Shown: positions 21,953 through 32,516, numbered from the stretch's first letter. The stretch: 64,000 nucleotides of DNA from Azorinus chamasolen (GCA_963576725.1 OY755239.1:58559453-58623452), one strand, 5' to 3'. Made by a program: numbers and translations. The notes: generated by a model not told the origin, from the letters alone.

Positions 21953-22053
21953 CAGCATGTTTATTCACCGTACAAAACATGATATAAATAAGCATATCTC
22001 CTTCTAAACTATCAACAAATACAACGACCCAAACCCGTTATATCTCTTATGTC
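21953..22053 (+). repeat. left flank of a duplicated segment, copy 1
   Basis: CAGCATGTTTATTCACCGTA and TCTCCTTCTAAACTAT match 25208 onward in the same order. The segment is interrupted by the T1c MITE and resumes at 22302 with GAGTAGACACGTTGTCTGTA. Confidence 0.75.
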
Positions 22054-22301
22054 TTAACCCTTTCCCTCATATAAACGTGTGTTCACGCATCTGCAAACAG
22101 AGTATACCCAGATTAGACGGCTCCTATAGGAGCCGTCTGATCAGGGTCTGCTCTGTTTGCTAATTGAATTTGATAGATCTGTTTCTATACCTTCTTAAAT
22201 GGCTACAACGTTCCACTTTCCATACTTCATTATTATAAATATGCCCATGAATATTCAGTAGGTAATGACATTTGTATTAAACACAGAGCAGAGAAAGGGT
22301 T
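22054..22301. mobile_element. T1c-family MITE inside the duplicated segment
   Basis: TTAACCCTTTCCCTCATATA at the left and CAGAGAAAGGGTT at the right. The hairpin GCAAACAGAGTATACCCAGA...GGGTCTGCTCTGTTTGC has apex GGCTCCTATAGGAGCC. A22110 faces A22143, the conserved mismatch. The related locus at about 25311 lacks the element. Confidence 0.88.
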
Positions 22302-22344
22302 GAGTAGACACGTTGTCTGTATATAACTGAAATACAGTTGTTGA

Positions 22345-22715
22345 GACGGTACATACACACTCTCACATACGCATACACATGCATACGTATACACATTCTC
22401 ACATACGCATACACACGCATATGTATACACACTCTCACATACGCATACACACGCATACGTATACGCACTCTCACATACGCATACACACGCATACGTATAG
22501 ACACTCCCATACACATATACACGCATACGTATACACACTCTCACATACGCATACACACGCATACGTATACACACGCTCACATACGCATACACACGCATAC
22601 GTATACACACTCTCACATACGCATATACACGCATATGTATACACACGCTCACATACGCATATACACGCATACGTATACACAATATCACATACGCATACAC
22701 ACGCATACGTATACA
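22345..22715 (+). repeat. 36-bp CA-rich minisatellite, about ten units
   Basis: The unit runs ACACTCTCACATACGCATAC then ACACGCATACGTAT. TCTCACAT at 22361 and 22397 gives the 36-bp period. Because 36 is a multiple of 3, several frames on both strands stay open (up to about 256 codons). Their products are pure Thr/His/Tyr or Cys/Val/Tyr repeats and are not gene evidence. Confidence 0.93.
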
Positions 22716-23255
22716 CCATTCATAGCCAACCACTCAACCATCGCCCTACACACGCACATATACACACACTCTCACATACACACGGACACGTATACACCAT
22801 ACATAGCCAACCACCCAACTACCGCCCTACACACGCACACATACACACACTCTCACGTACGCATGCGCACGCATACGTATACACCATTCATAGCCAACCA
22901 CCCAACCATCGCCCTACACACGCACACATACACACACTCTCACATACACATACACACGCATATGTATACACCATTCATAGCCAACCACCCAACCAACACC
23001 CCTACGCACGCACACATACACACACTCTTACATACACATACACACGCAAACGTATACACCATACAGAGCCAACCACCCAACCCACACGCACACATACACG
23101 CACTCTAACATACACATACACACGCAAACGTATACACTATACATAGCCAACCACCCAACCAATACCCCCACACACGCACACATACATACACTCTCACAAA
23201 CACATACATGCGGATACATATACGCCATACATAGCCAACCACCCAACACCCACAT
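22716..23255 (+). repeat. higher-order CA-rich array, about 90-bp units
   Basis: Units alternate ATAGCCAACCACCCAAC with CACACGCACACATACACACA stretches and a CACCATACATAGCC junction, roughly five to six times. A shorter version is at 25372-25545. Confidence 0.85.
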
Positions 23256-25033
23256 ATACATGTGCCGTTTACGTGTGCAAAACGTTGAATATGGCAGTGA
23301 AAATATAGCACATAAATAGGCATCACTTTACATTAAAAAGAACTAGTTACGTCTGTGTCATTTTACAGACATTTTATTGATAGTCAGGCATAATGTACAT
23401 TCGGAATGTGTATTCTGAATTATACCTCAATTGTGAACTGAAAAAACTGTCGACGTTAGCATGTGTTTTGAAATGCATTGCCTTACTAATATTGAACAGG
23501 TCATCGGTATACTTTCCTACAAACTAACTGCGTTGAAGACAAACCCACTGCGGTTGAAGACAAACCAAACGAATCGCAATAGTAAATACATCAAAGCAGG
23601 TCTAAATAGCAACACTCCACTGTGTTTTATCAGCGTACAACATAGTATGCAATCAAATAATTTCCTTGATAAGAATTGAGACATTGTTTAGCTCGAATTA
23701 AGGATAATAGAATACAATTATTTAGAAAACATAGTGCAGATTAATCGTATGAACAACTATCGAACGGAAATTAGTGTATCAAGATTAGTAGTCTGTTGCG
23801 TATGTGTGACATGGACTGAAATCAAATCGAAATGACACGTTTACCACATGAATGCTATTTATTTCATAGTGCAATTGACCATCAATGCAGTCCATTCAGT
23901 ATGACAAATCAACTTTACTACACGATTTGAATGACAAATAGTGCCAGTCATCACTAGAGAGACCATCTGAGGATATATCTGATATGGGTCTACATTGAAG
24001 ACGCGTTTCCTGCTTTCAAAGGAATAACAAGACTATTTTCGTTTTATGCATGGTAGGTATTCGTGTAAAGTAAATTAGAAAGTATAATTAAATAGATATT
24101 ACGCTCACAATTGGATGCATAATGTCATTTGAATAATTACTTTGCTTAAATGGATCTAATGTTTAGATAAGTTCAAATAAAACAAACGTGTAGTTTCGTT
24201 TCATTTCTACTGTTTCTTCCTTAATCTTGAATAAACATCATTAACGCATGTTAATATTCGTTTAAACATGTTCAATTTTCTGATTATGTGCAGCACGGAT
24301 GTTCGTACATTTACAACAAATATGGGTTGTCAGGGGATTTTAAAACTAATTTAATTTGTGTTCTTGGTATTAAGTTCTTACTTGAAATGAAACAGTTGTT
24401 TATTACTGCTAAACCCATTTAGGAGTGTAATTAAACACAACATTAATGGCAAACAACTTCAGACAAAATACGTTTATAAACGCACTCGCTACGTACCGGA
24501 AATGTTCATTCTTTACAGGAACACATCTGGAAATTGAAACAGGGAAATGGAGCGGCAAATAGAGATCGAACATTTGATAAGGTCAATGAAAAGTGAGGTA
24601 TAATTGTGTTTCTGATATTCATTCTAAAGTGTACATAACAAACACCTAGACTATATCAGGGACCTTTTCATTATAATATATAACCTACTGTCCTATGTGC
24701 TCTCCACAGTGTAATGAGATTATGATAAATGACTCTACTAATTTGCAATCATCCTAATTAGACGCCTGGAACACCGAGTAGATCAATATCGAAATAATTC
24801 TACAATAAGTATTTTCAGTATTTGAACCCACGCTATTTAACATTTACATCGGTAAAATAATCAGCGTGTCGTGAAGTATAAGTACATTTGTCAGTGTTTC
24901 GGGGTTGTATTTGACACTTAGAATATCTCACTCCTGTTTCTTTCCTATCATTATTGAACATATTGTCTGAGACAAATAGTTCGTTTGTCGATACGGATGT
25001 CTTATTATCATGTTTTTTTTGATGAAAATAATA
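23256..25033. other. no gene seen
   Basis: AT-rich. A worn T1e-like hairpin at about 23938-24000 (GACAAATAGTGCCAGTC...GGGTCTACATTG). Small frames at 23461-23679 and 24833-25048 show no domain. Confidence 0.4.
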
Positions 25034-25072
25034 CCCCCCCCCCCCCAAAAAAAAAAAAAAAAAAAAAAAAAA
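25034..25072 (+). repeat. homopolymer pair C13-A26
   Basis: Thirteen C followed directly by 26 A. The lengths are unreliable in most sequencing methods. Confidence 0.95.
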
Positions 25073-25207
25073 GATAAGCGTTCACAAAACAGAGTACACT
25101 TGTCGATGTGTGCACATTAATCTAAATAAAGCGTGTACCTGAAGTCATGCATTCTTCGCTCAAGTGATATATCTTATTGGTTCTTTGAACACAGTGTTTT
25201 ATTAAAA

Positions 25208-25545
25208 CAGCATGTTCATTCACCGTATCAAGCCGGACATTAAGAAACGTTTTCTCCTTCTAAACTATAAACTTTCTTTGCACACGAAACCCCTACAACG
25301 ACCCATTCTATTTATGTCTCAACTGTCTTAGGTAGACACGCTGTCTCTATACAACTGAAATAATGCTAGTGAGACGTACATACACACACATACTCATACA
25401 CACGCACATATATACACTATACATGGCCACATTTCATACACACACATACGCACACATATACATACCATACATAGCCAACCACCCAACCAACACCGACCCA
25501 CCCATCCACACACACACATACATTTTATCAAAATATATATGGACT
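25208..25545 (+). repeat. duplicated segment, copy 2 (no MITE)
   Basis: Matches 21953-22053 and then 22302 onward (GGTAGACACGCTGTCTCTAT versus AGTAGACACGTTGTCTGTAT), followed by a shorter CA-rich array and the ATAGCCAACCACCCAACC unit. It has no T1c element between these parts, so it acts as an empty site. Confidence 0.8.
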
Positions 25546-25585
25546 CCAACAGGCAGCTAAACTGTTGTTCTATACTGTTGTAATA

Positions 25586-25812
25586 CAGTGAAACTACTCC
25601 AAACCGGAAATTAAAATAAGTATCAATACCAGTCTATCAGACAGGTAGCTTATTCAAGGCGGCGTCTGATCAGGGACTTCCCTGTTTTTCTCAAACTGTA
25701 TTTCTACATCTGTGTTTGTTTCCTTTGAAATTTGCATTTATATATCTCATTTCCTTATTTTACCGAATGATTTAACAAAATTGGTTTGCAGACGACAATT
25801 AGAAAGTTTCGG
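25586..25812. mobile_element. chimera: P2 left end joined to inverted T3 part
   Basis: CAGTGAAACTACTCCAAACC is a P2 left end and runs to GACAGGTAGCTTATTC. From about 25656 the sequence is inverted T3 (GGCGGCGTCTGATCAGGGAC to GCAGACGACAATTAGAAAGT). The architecture is the same as at 6682-6945. Confidence 0.65.
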
Positions 25813-26733
25813 TTCAGCCAAAGTAAGTAAGTAAATCTATTATGGAAACGGGTAAACCTAAATCAAGTCAAGCTGTAAGATACATGTGACTTTCCAGTCG
25901 TTCATGAATGACACTATATGTATAGTCATATTGTCAAAATCAGTCTTGACCATTTGTGTTTTTGTTGTTGTTGTTTTGTATTTGCTGACTCACCTCAAAC
26001 CATACACACAAATTTCTTACTTTAAACCTTTGCTTTGTTTTATTACAAGTATATCAACGTGCTTTTCAATGCATCCCCGTTGTTTCCTTTTTAGAAAACA
26101 ATACATTTAATTACCATTAACCACAGTTATGTGTTATTGTATGGTTGAAAAACAAAATATATATGAAAATTCGTTTCGCTTACTCCCCAACACACTACAA
26201 TGTATACTAAAAGTTTTGAGATATACTTTTCGTATATTATAATCGTGTTCTAATTTCGCAGAACGTAACACTGTTTTTTATAATAACAATGACGAACAGA
26301 CTACATGTGGTTTTGTTTCATGGGGCAATATGATATTTCTCGTTTGAAACGTACTCTCTCAGACAGGAATACAACATAAAACAGGTTAACAATTCCTTAT
26401 GGAATGTGACAAAATGTACTATTCCCCCCCCCCCCCCCGAGTTCTTTTCTAATTACCTTTCCATTCCACAATTCAATTTTGCGATCATAGCCATGAATTA
26501 TTTTCTGAACGTACACAATATACTGATTAAATGTTCATTAACGGGAATATCCGAGGCTGATATGTACGTCCCTGACGTTTGTGTCCCTTGCCTTTTTGAT
26601 ACCTTTAAGCTCTAAAACAATTACACTGCCAGTGTATCGAAACCTCTGATGTTAATTAAATTGTGAACACTTTGTCATCGTAGCAAAACTACTGGAAGAA
26701 CAAGGCATTCGATCAGGACCATCAATCAGTACT
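25813..26733. other. no gene seen; C15 run at 26424
   Basis: AT-rich with a 15-base C run at 26424-26438. The 74- and 69-codon frames at 25886 and 26406 have no recognised domain, and the second includes the C run. Confidence 0.45.
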
Positions 26734-26984
26734 TTAACCCTTTCCTTCGTGAATATCCATGTAAGAAATAATGACGTCATGAATATCAATTAGATTAATT
26801 TGATATAATAGCACATGGACACGGGATTTGTTAGCCATGTGCAAAAACTGTAGAATCATATCTATATTATATTATAAGCAAACAGAGCAGACCTTGATCA
26901 GACGACTCCTACAGGAGCCGTCTGATCTGGGTCTACTATGTGTGTTTTGGCGTAGAAAGGCGTATTTATGGAGTAATGGGTTAA
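26734..26984. mobile_element. T1c-family MITE
   Basis: Starts TTAACCCTTTCCTTCGTG and ends ATGGAGTAATGGGTTAA. Hairpin apex ACTCCTACAGGAGCC. T26895 faces T26928, the conserved mismatch. Confidence 0.87.
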
Positions 26985-27529
26985 TCAGTTTGTACATTAC
27001 TGCTATAACAAAGCACATTGTTCACTCTTTCATGCGTCTTGGTCCAACGTATATGTTGATTGTGGTCTTCGTCATTTGAATTTTACACCATTCCAAGGGA
27101 AAGAAATTGTTTTATACATTGGCTTGGTTTGCTTCCAATTACTTACTATTTCATCTTTAGAGGAACAAACAAAGAAAGAGGACCAACTATTTCAAATCAT
27201 CCTATTATAATATAGGAAGCTTTAAGGTAGAAATAAGTCCGAGGGCAAATCCTTGGTATAAGGTTCAGACATTGCCATCCATCATTAAAATAACACTTTA
27301 ATATATTGTTTAACTTTATTGATTGTCCTGTCTATCTGCCAGATATACAAGCAATTCAAATTAATGTTTACTGTACCATGTTATTTGTAGACTGATGTTT
27401 TGACGTAACATTCTTTGCTTTCTGAAAAACTATAGTTCTATTCAAAGCCTTAACGTCATTTATTTACAAACACCAATTCTGATCTCAGACACGTAATACT
27501 TCGAATATGTATAAAAGCGTGGGGGATAT
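26985..27529. other. no feature seen
   Basis: AT-rich sequence without supported features. Confidence 0.4.
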
Positions 27530-28090
27530 TGTTACGAGCCAGGTGAAACAGAAAGACAAAGCCAGCAACTAACTTTGCAGACTCTATTAGATTGTAATGA
27601 CAAATTGAAGAATTACTTAGATACCTGTTGTTTAAAGTCCAAACAAACTATTTCAATTCCTGTCTATTTTAAATGATAAATTACTGGCACTTTTAATTTT
27701 AAGTTCCCAAACTTTTAATAATCCAGTGAATCTATCAGTATACAAACGATTCACAAGTAAACTTCTAATACACTGATGTTTTCCAAAAGATCCAAGATCC
27801 GAACAGTGAAGTTTGAGTTCCATATATATATACTCTGTTACCATTCTAGAAGGGTGTTGAACAATCATAGAATTTCTTGAAGATCACATGTCTACTTGTT
27901 TAAAATTAAATTACTAAATATAGACTTTCTGGATATATCTGTCAACAAAATAAGATCATGTGACTGCTTGTTTACCAACAGATTATCAAATGTAGAATTT
28001 TAGAACAATCTATATATTTACATAGTATTCTCTTTAATGTTCCTTGACCTTCTAGAATATTCTAAGAACTGCTAAAAGTTCTAAAGATAA
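27530..28090. repeat. possible LTR-like or other repeat
   Basis: TGTTACGAGCCAGGTGAAAC at the left is about 70% similar over 50 bases to 61973 (TGTTACGAGCAAGGTGCAAC). TG-start sequence of this kind is common for LTRs, and TATAAAAG lies just upstream at 27510. Internal direct repeats occur (GATCACATGTCTACTTGTTT at about 27883 and GATCATGTGACTGCTTGTTT at about 27955). No matching right end or internal retroelement genes were found. Confidence 0.25.
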
Positions 28091-28281
28091 TATAATGCAT
28101 TTTAAGACATTTAAATACTAAGTAAACATCAAATTCAGATTATAAACATGATTACATAACAATATACATGTATAGTACTTGTATTCATACCCGCGATAAA
28201 TAAGTTTCTCATAAGATGGATTAAAACTACCGCGTGCATTTGATTCGTCCTATAATCACTGAAGGCTTACTACGCATTAGT

Positions 28282-28449
28282 ATCAAAATGTTTTGCTTCG
28301 ACAATTTATATGAGTATTATAATAGATTTGTTTTCCTACGAAGTCAACTTTGTTTTCGTAGGAAAACATTTCCCAATTGATACACTGGCTTCGTAGGAAA
28401 ACGAATCTATTATAGTTCCCATATAAATTGTCGTAGCAAAACATTTGAT
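28282..28449. repeat. inverted repeat, family N
   Basis: Arms of about 65 bp: ATCAAAATGTTTTGCTTCGA at the left and its near complement CGTAGCAAAACATTTGAT at the right, both carrying TTTTCCTACGAAG/CTTCGTAGGAAAA. CTTCGTAGGAAAA-type words also occur in the loop. Probable MITE, single copy here. Confidence 0.75.
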
Positions 28450-28545
28450 AATAAAACGTAGTTGGCCCCCAGTGATAGTGACATCTTATAGTCGAATATA
28501 GCCATCTTATACCTAGTAGCATATTAATTGTATATATTTATATTA

Positions 28546-28615
28546 GGGGGGGGGGGGCTCCGTGGTCGAGTGGTTATAGTCTTGGACTGACAATCGCTTA
28601 GCCCCTCACCGAACA
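28546..28615 (+). repeat. G12 run and tRNA-like 5' half (SINE head)
   Basis: After a 12-G run, GCTCCGTGGTCGAGTGGTTA carries an A-box-like TGGTCGAGTGG, as in Ser/Leu-type tRNA-derived SINE heads. The following CTTGGACTGACAATC suggests an anticodon arm. There is no B box downstream; the mariner MITE begins at 28633. The 5345 fragment would be the matching 3' half. Confidence 0.5.
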
Positions 28616-28632
28616 TATATTTAATTGTACGC

Positions 28633-29028
28633 TACGAGGGTTGATTAATAAGTTGTGACCCTCATATGTAAGCGTTTGACTTTTGGCGGACATATTGCAC
28701 TATTACGCTTAAATTCAGCCACCCACCTTTTCACAGCAGCATATGAAGGGACATCTTTCCCTAGTGTTTCTATCATATCAGTATGGATATCCTTAGGTGC
28801 TAGACCTTTCTTATGCAAATATTGAATCACTGCTCTTTCAGTAAGTTTGTCCATTTTGCAAAAGTCACTTTCATTGTTTACTTTAGAGTGCTACCTTTTC
28901 GAAATAAACTGACCAAATAAAACCAGTCTCCGGGTACACATCATTAAATAGGGAATGACAGGGCTGAAAAGGACACCCGTACTTAACTCCTTCAATACAA
29001 TTCTCACAACTTATCAATCAGCCCATGC
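28633..29028 (-). mobile_element. mariner-type element, internally deleted
   Basis: TIRs TACGAGGGTTGATTAATAAG and the inverted CTTATCAATCAGCCCATG enclose about 396 bp, followed inward by TTGTGA on both sides. The interior holds the start of a transposase frame on the minus strand. About 1 kb of a normal mariner coding region is gone, so the element is non-autonomous. Confidence 0.8.
28645..28854 (-). pseudogene. mariner transposase N-terminal HTH remnant
   Basis: The 69-codon frame begins MDKLTERAVIQYLHKKG and continues TDMIETLGKDVPSYAAVKRW then VAEFKRN. This is the first helix-turn-helix of SETMAR/mariner-type transposases, which binds the element's TIR. After about residue 57 it runs through residual sequence into the TIR (ending HMRVTTY). 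The catalytic DD(E/D) domain is absent, so it cannot transpose DNA. It might still bind TIRs if expressed, but no evidence for expression is visible. Confidence 0.8.
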
Positions 29029-29311
29029 ACGTTAGTGAATATCAAATTCAGAAATGTCCTGACTATCCATGTGAAACAACAGTATATGTCTAGGTGATAA
29101 AACACAATTTGTCGATCGTTGCACAAACTGCATTGGTGTTTCAAAGTTGAAGGTATTTTCAGGTTTCGAAAATGATCGAACAAATGATCGTGAATGGATC
29201 AAAACCGACCTTGAACAATTATTCCATGACAGATATACACTGGTAAAGTCTAGACATAGAAGACAAATGAAATCACATACTGATTTTTCCCACCTCGTGC
29301 AGCGATTGTAA
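29025..29311 (+). other. unassigned protein-like open frame with a frameshift
   Basis: An ATG at 29025 opens 22 codons (with QKCPDYPCETTVYV) and stops at 29091. A second frame open from 29075 to a TAA at 29309 encodes 78 residues without its own early Met, including KTQFVDRCTNCIGVSKLK, REWIKTDLEQLF and RHRRQMKSH. Its composition (balanced charges, Cys pairs) is more protein-like than other frames here. It could be a decayed exon or transposon piece. No family recognised; the opposite strand is also open (99 codons). Confidence 0.25.
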
Positions 29312-29954
29312 CGGGGTTTTCTATACCTCACGGGGCGTTTCTCATGAGAGTCTAGAAACGTTTAGTTGAGCTCTATTCGAACTGCATAAAATGTTCACAT
29401 CTATATTCAGGTTCTTACGTAAATGTAAACGTTTATACGTCTAAATATTTAACTACCTTACTTGAAATACGGCTGATTCTTTATCTCCCGCCATGAAATT
29501 GTATAGAATGAAATCCCTGTTTCGGGCAAAATGCATGTTTTTGTACCAATTTCACATTTACTAATTATGCGATATATTCGACTGTTAGGCCGTTATGGAT
29601 ATATTTAGGATAAAACGTTGTTTTTTTTAAATTGAAATGTAATTATCTCTCAATATATGTAAATACAGTTTACACTAATGTGCAGAATGTATATAGCTAA
29701 TCTTCAACATTCTTCAATTCTTCTTCTGGACGTCGTGATATGACTAAATCACAATACTGTTAAAGTGACGAAACGCCTAATACAAACAAACAAAAAACAA
29801 AATTTCTCGAAAATGAAAAAAGAGGCAAAATAGTACTGAAAGAGAATATAATGTTGGTACATGTACATATTGCGATTGCTATATATGATGCAAATATTGT
29901 TTTTAACCATTTGTCCCTTATTTGTATATTTATGTCAATGTTTATCTCAATGTA
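29312..29954. other. no feature seen
   Basis: AT-rich sequence. AAAGTGACGAAACGCC near 29764 resembles a K-family word. Confidence 0.4.
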
Positions 29955-30158
29955 CAGTAAAATCTCTCTATAACGGCCACTAAATTGTGTTAATTAATTG
30001 GTATTTAGGGAAGGTTGCTGCTTAAAGCAAGGTGAAAGTAAAACACAACGCTCCTATAGGAGCGTTCTGTTTTACTTTCACCTTGCTTTAAGCAGCAACC
30101 TGCCTTTAACACAAAATACTTGATGTAACTTAATGGCCGTTATAGAGAGGTTTTACTG
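29955..30158. mobile_element. P1-family MITE, full
   Basis: Ends CAGTAAAATCTCTCTATAAC and GTTATAGAGAGGTTTTACTG with TA on both sides. Near-perfect hairpin (GCTTAAAGCAAGGTGAAAGT), apex GCTCCTATAGGAGC. Good reference copy for P1. Confidence 0.92.
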
Positions 30159-31073
30159 TATTACTATGGATTTCGCAATGTACAATGTAGTATGATTGTT
30201 TCATCTTTTGTCATGTGAAAATCAAGATGTGATAAGGAGGGTGCTGTGAATTGATATAAATCTTTCGAAGACAGAAAGCAATTCATGATTATATATCAGT
30301 TAATTTTCCAGTATAGTTTGGTATTTTATTTACATAAGATTGGCTTGGTATTTGTATATTATGTATTTACTTACACAATACCATGTGAACTTATGAGCGT
30401 ACGTTCTGGTCAAGTACTTGTCTATATTAGCGTACGTTCTGGTCAAGTTCTTGTCTAAAACGAAACGTCTCATGATATGAACGTTTTTACGTGGCTTTTT
30501 CAACACCACTGCTTGAAACCGTGTTTATAGTTTGTACTATATTAATATATGTATGCATGTGCTATACTTGGGGAATATACTCTGTATTCTTATATATGAT
30601 TTCAGTCAACTCAACTAAAAAACGAGTATTGTTTTTGTATATATGAGACGACCACAAACCACAATTATTAGTCGTGATAAACGTCCTTACATATTTACCC
30701 TGTATGACTGTTTTGTTCACTTGTACTAACCGTATGGGGAATATCACTGTATCCTAGCTTCACCTCTATGGAACAGTTCTAAGTATATGTGCACGGTGTT
30801 TGAGTGATACATGTATATGAGCGCTCCTCATTTTCTGTGAAATGGTGCTTGGAAGTTCCTATATGTACAACATCCTTTGACGCTGTGTGACTTTGTCAGT
30901 GTTAAAGTGCACTAAACTCCCAACTATCCTATTTAGCGGCGCAGTGCTCTAGACCAGCCCATCCGATAGTTATCTTTGTGTCTTTTCATACTCTTCTGTA
31001 AGTTTTGGCGTCACATTTTATATTTTGTTTTCGACTAGTTCGGTTGAGGGTTGGTTTGACGCTACTGGTACTA
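30159..31073. other. no gene seen; 33-bp tandem duplication
   Basis: GCGTACGTTCTGGTCAAG occurs at 30397 and 30430, a single 33-bp duplication. Otherwise no supported feature. Confidence 0.5.
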
Positions 31074-31272
31074 CAGTAAAACCTCTCTATAACGGTCACT
31101 AAATTGATACATTAGGTAATTGGTAAATTAGCTGGTACGTAGGGCAGGTGGCTGTTTAAGGTAGATCCTATAGGAGCGTTCTGTTTTACTTTCACCTTGC
31201 TTTAAGCAGCCACTTGCCTTTAGCACAAAATATTTGATGTAATGTATTGGCCGTTATAGAGAGGTTTTACTG
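31074..31272. mobile_element. P1-family MITE, left arm damaged
   Basis: Ends CAGTAAAACCTCTCTATAAC and GTTATAGAGAGGTTTTACTG. The left hairpin arm is cut to GCTGTTTAAGGTAGATCCTA, whereas the right arm is whole. Confidence 0.88.
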
Positions 31273-32149
31273 TATGATGTCAGTGCGGAACAGGCAAGGA
31301 CATTTATGAATGTCATGTGTGTATTTGTGCTGCTGGTGTTGCTGAGCATGTTTTCAAATTTCCTGCCTGATTTTTGTTATAAAATGTTATAGTATTCCTT
31401 GTTTTTGAATTATATCTTTACTGCAATATTTTCCTCAAGACCGAATGCCATCTCCTTTTTAAATGTTAAGTCCCAAATGTAGTTTGTTTTATCGGTTAAG
31501 AATATGTTAACTTGATAACATGTGACATTTCAATTGAAATCGCTTCTCAAGACAATACGCTGACAGACACGTGTCTCGGAGAATACGTCCCAGTTGTAAC
31601 ATAACTGGTTTGGCGTTGTTCGTGTATATCAAAGACGTTATTCAGTTTTAGGAAATATCAGGGTTAGTGATGATAAAACTTCTTGAGTTTGCGTATGAGT
31701 ATATCGTCGTGTAATTAATTGATCTGATTTAGAATTTGAGTTTGTTTACTAAACATCTGATCAATACGATTTTTAGAATGAACACAGACCCACGCAAAAC
31801 GTTCTATAACCTCGTGACCTAATTGTATTCAATGATGGGGGAAACCCATCAAAATTGCATACATTCAAATGTTTTATTTCATTTATGTTTTGTATCTAGT
31901 TTAGAAAACTTAGGAAAATATTTAGGGTTGATAACTATATTTGAAATAGGTATAATCGTGTGTTAAAAAGAAATTTGTTTTATAATATAGAATATACCAT
32001 TGTAAATTGTACATCATATAATTGTATACAATCGCTGAGTATAACATCAAAGTCATGCTACGTTGTAGCAACACATATCAGGTTATTGCTAATAAACGCT
32101 CCCGAGATGTTATGCGTTTTTAAAGGAAGATTCTTGCATTTGTTGCATT
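31273..32149. other. no gene seen
   Basis: AT-rich. The 76-codon frame at 31960-32190 has no domain and ends in a P-type MITE fragment. Confidence 0.4.
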
Positions 32150-32216
32150 TGATAGCAAGTGGTTGCTTAATGCAAAATGATTGCTTTTAGTCTGCATTAA
32201 ACTACTACCTGTATTG
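32150..32216. mobile_element. P-type core fragment
   Basis: AGTGGTTGCTTAATGCAAAA and GTCTGCATTAAACTACTACC are worn arms of the P cassette. No termini. Confidence 0.5.
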
Positions 32217-32279
32217 TGAAGAGAAGGCCTATATTTCTTTATTTAATATAATAAAGGGTTTAGTTGTTTTAATGACTGT

Positions 32280-32319
32280 TACACACACACAAACAAACAC
32301 GCACACATTCACACACACT

Positions 32320-32366
<47 letters not shown>

Positions 32367-32384
32367 GCGCGAGCACGCGCGCGA
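32280..32384 (+). repeat. (CA)n-(CG)n microsatellite
   Basis: Imperfect CA repeats, then about 16 CA dinucleotides, then about 10 CG dinucleotides. Alternating purine-pyrimidine throughout, so prone to left-handed (Z) DNA. Confidence 0.95.
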
Positions 32385-32424
32385 AGTAATAGACGTTTAT
32401 TAGAGAGAACGCGGTAACTTATGC

Positions 32425-32516
32425 ACAAAATTTTCCTTTCCTCTAATTAATGCTCCTTTCCGGTAGATTAATTCAAATAGGTTGTATCTAAAAATAGCCT
32501 ATGAGGTAATGGGTTA
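32425..32516. mobile_element. T4 right-end fragment
   Basis: CTCCTTTCCGGTAGATTAAT, ATCTAAAAATAGCCTATG and AGGTAATGGGTTAA match the T4 right flank. The hairpin is missing; the CA/CG repeat sits just upstream. Confidence 0.7.

Noticed and set aside
22338..23146. Several long ORFs of up to 256 codons on both strands
   Set aside because: They are read through a 36-bp tandem repeat (a multiple of three), so all frames without stops stay open. The products are pure Thr/His/Tyr or Cys/Val/Tyr repeats.
28050..28062. Heat-shock-element-like TTCTAGAATATTC
   Set aside because: It fits TTCnnGAAnnTTC exactly, but about one such match in 64 kb is expected by chance and no gene is nearby.
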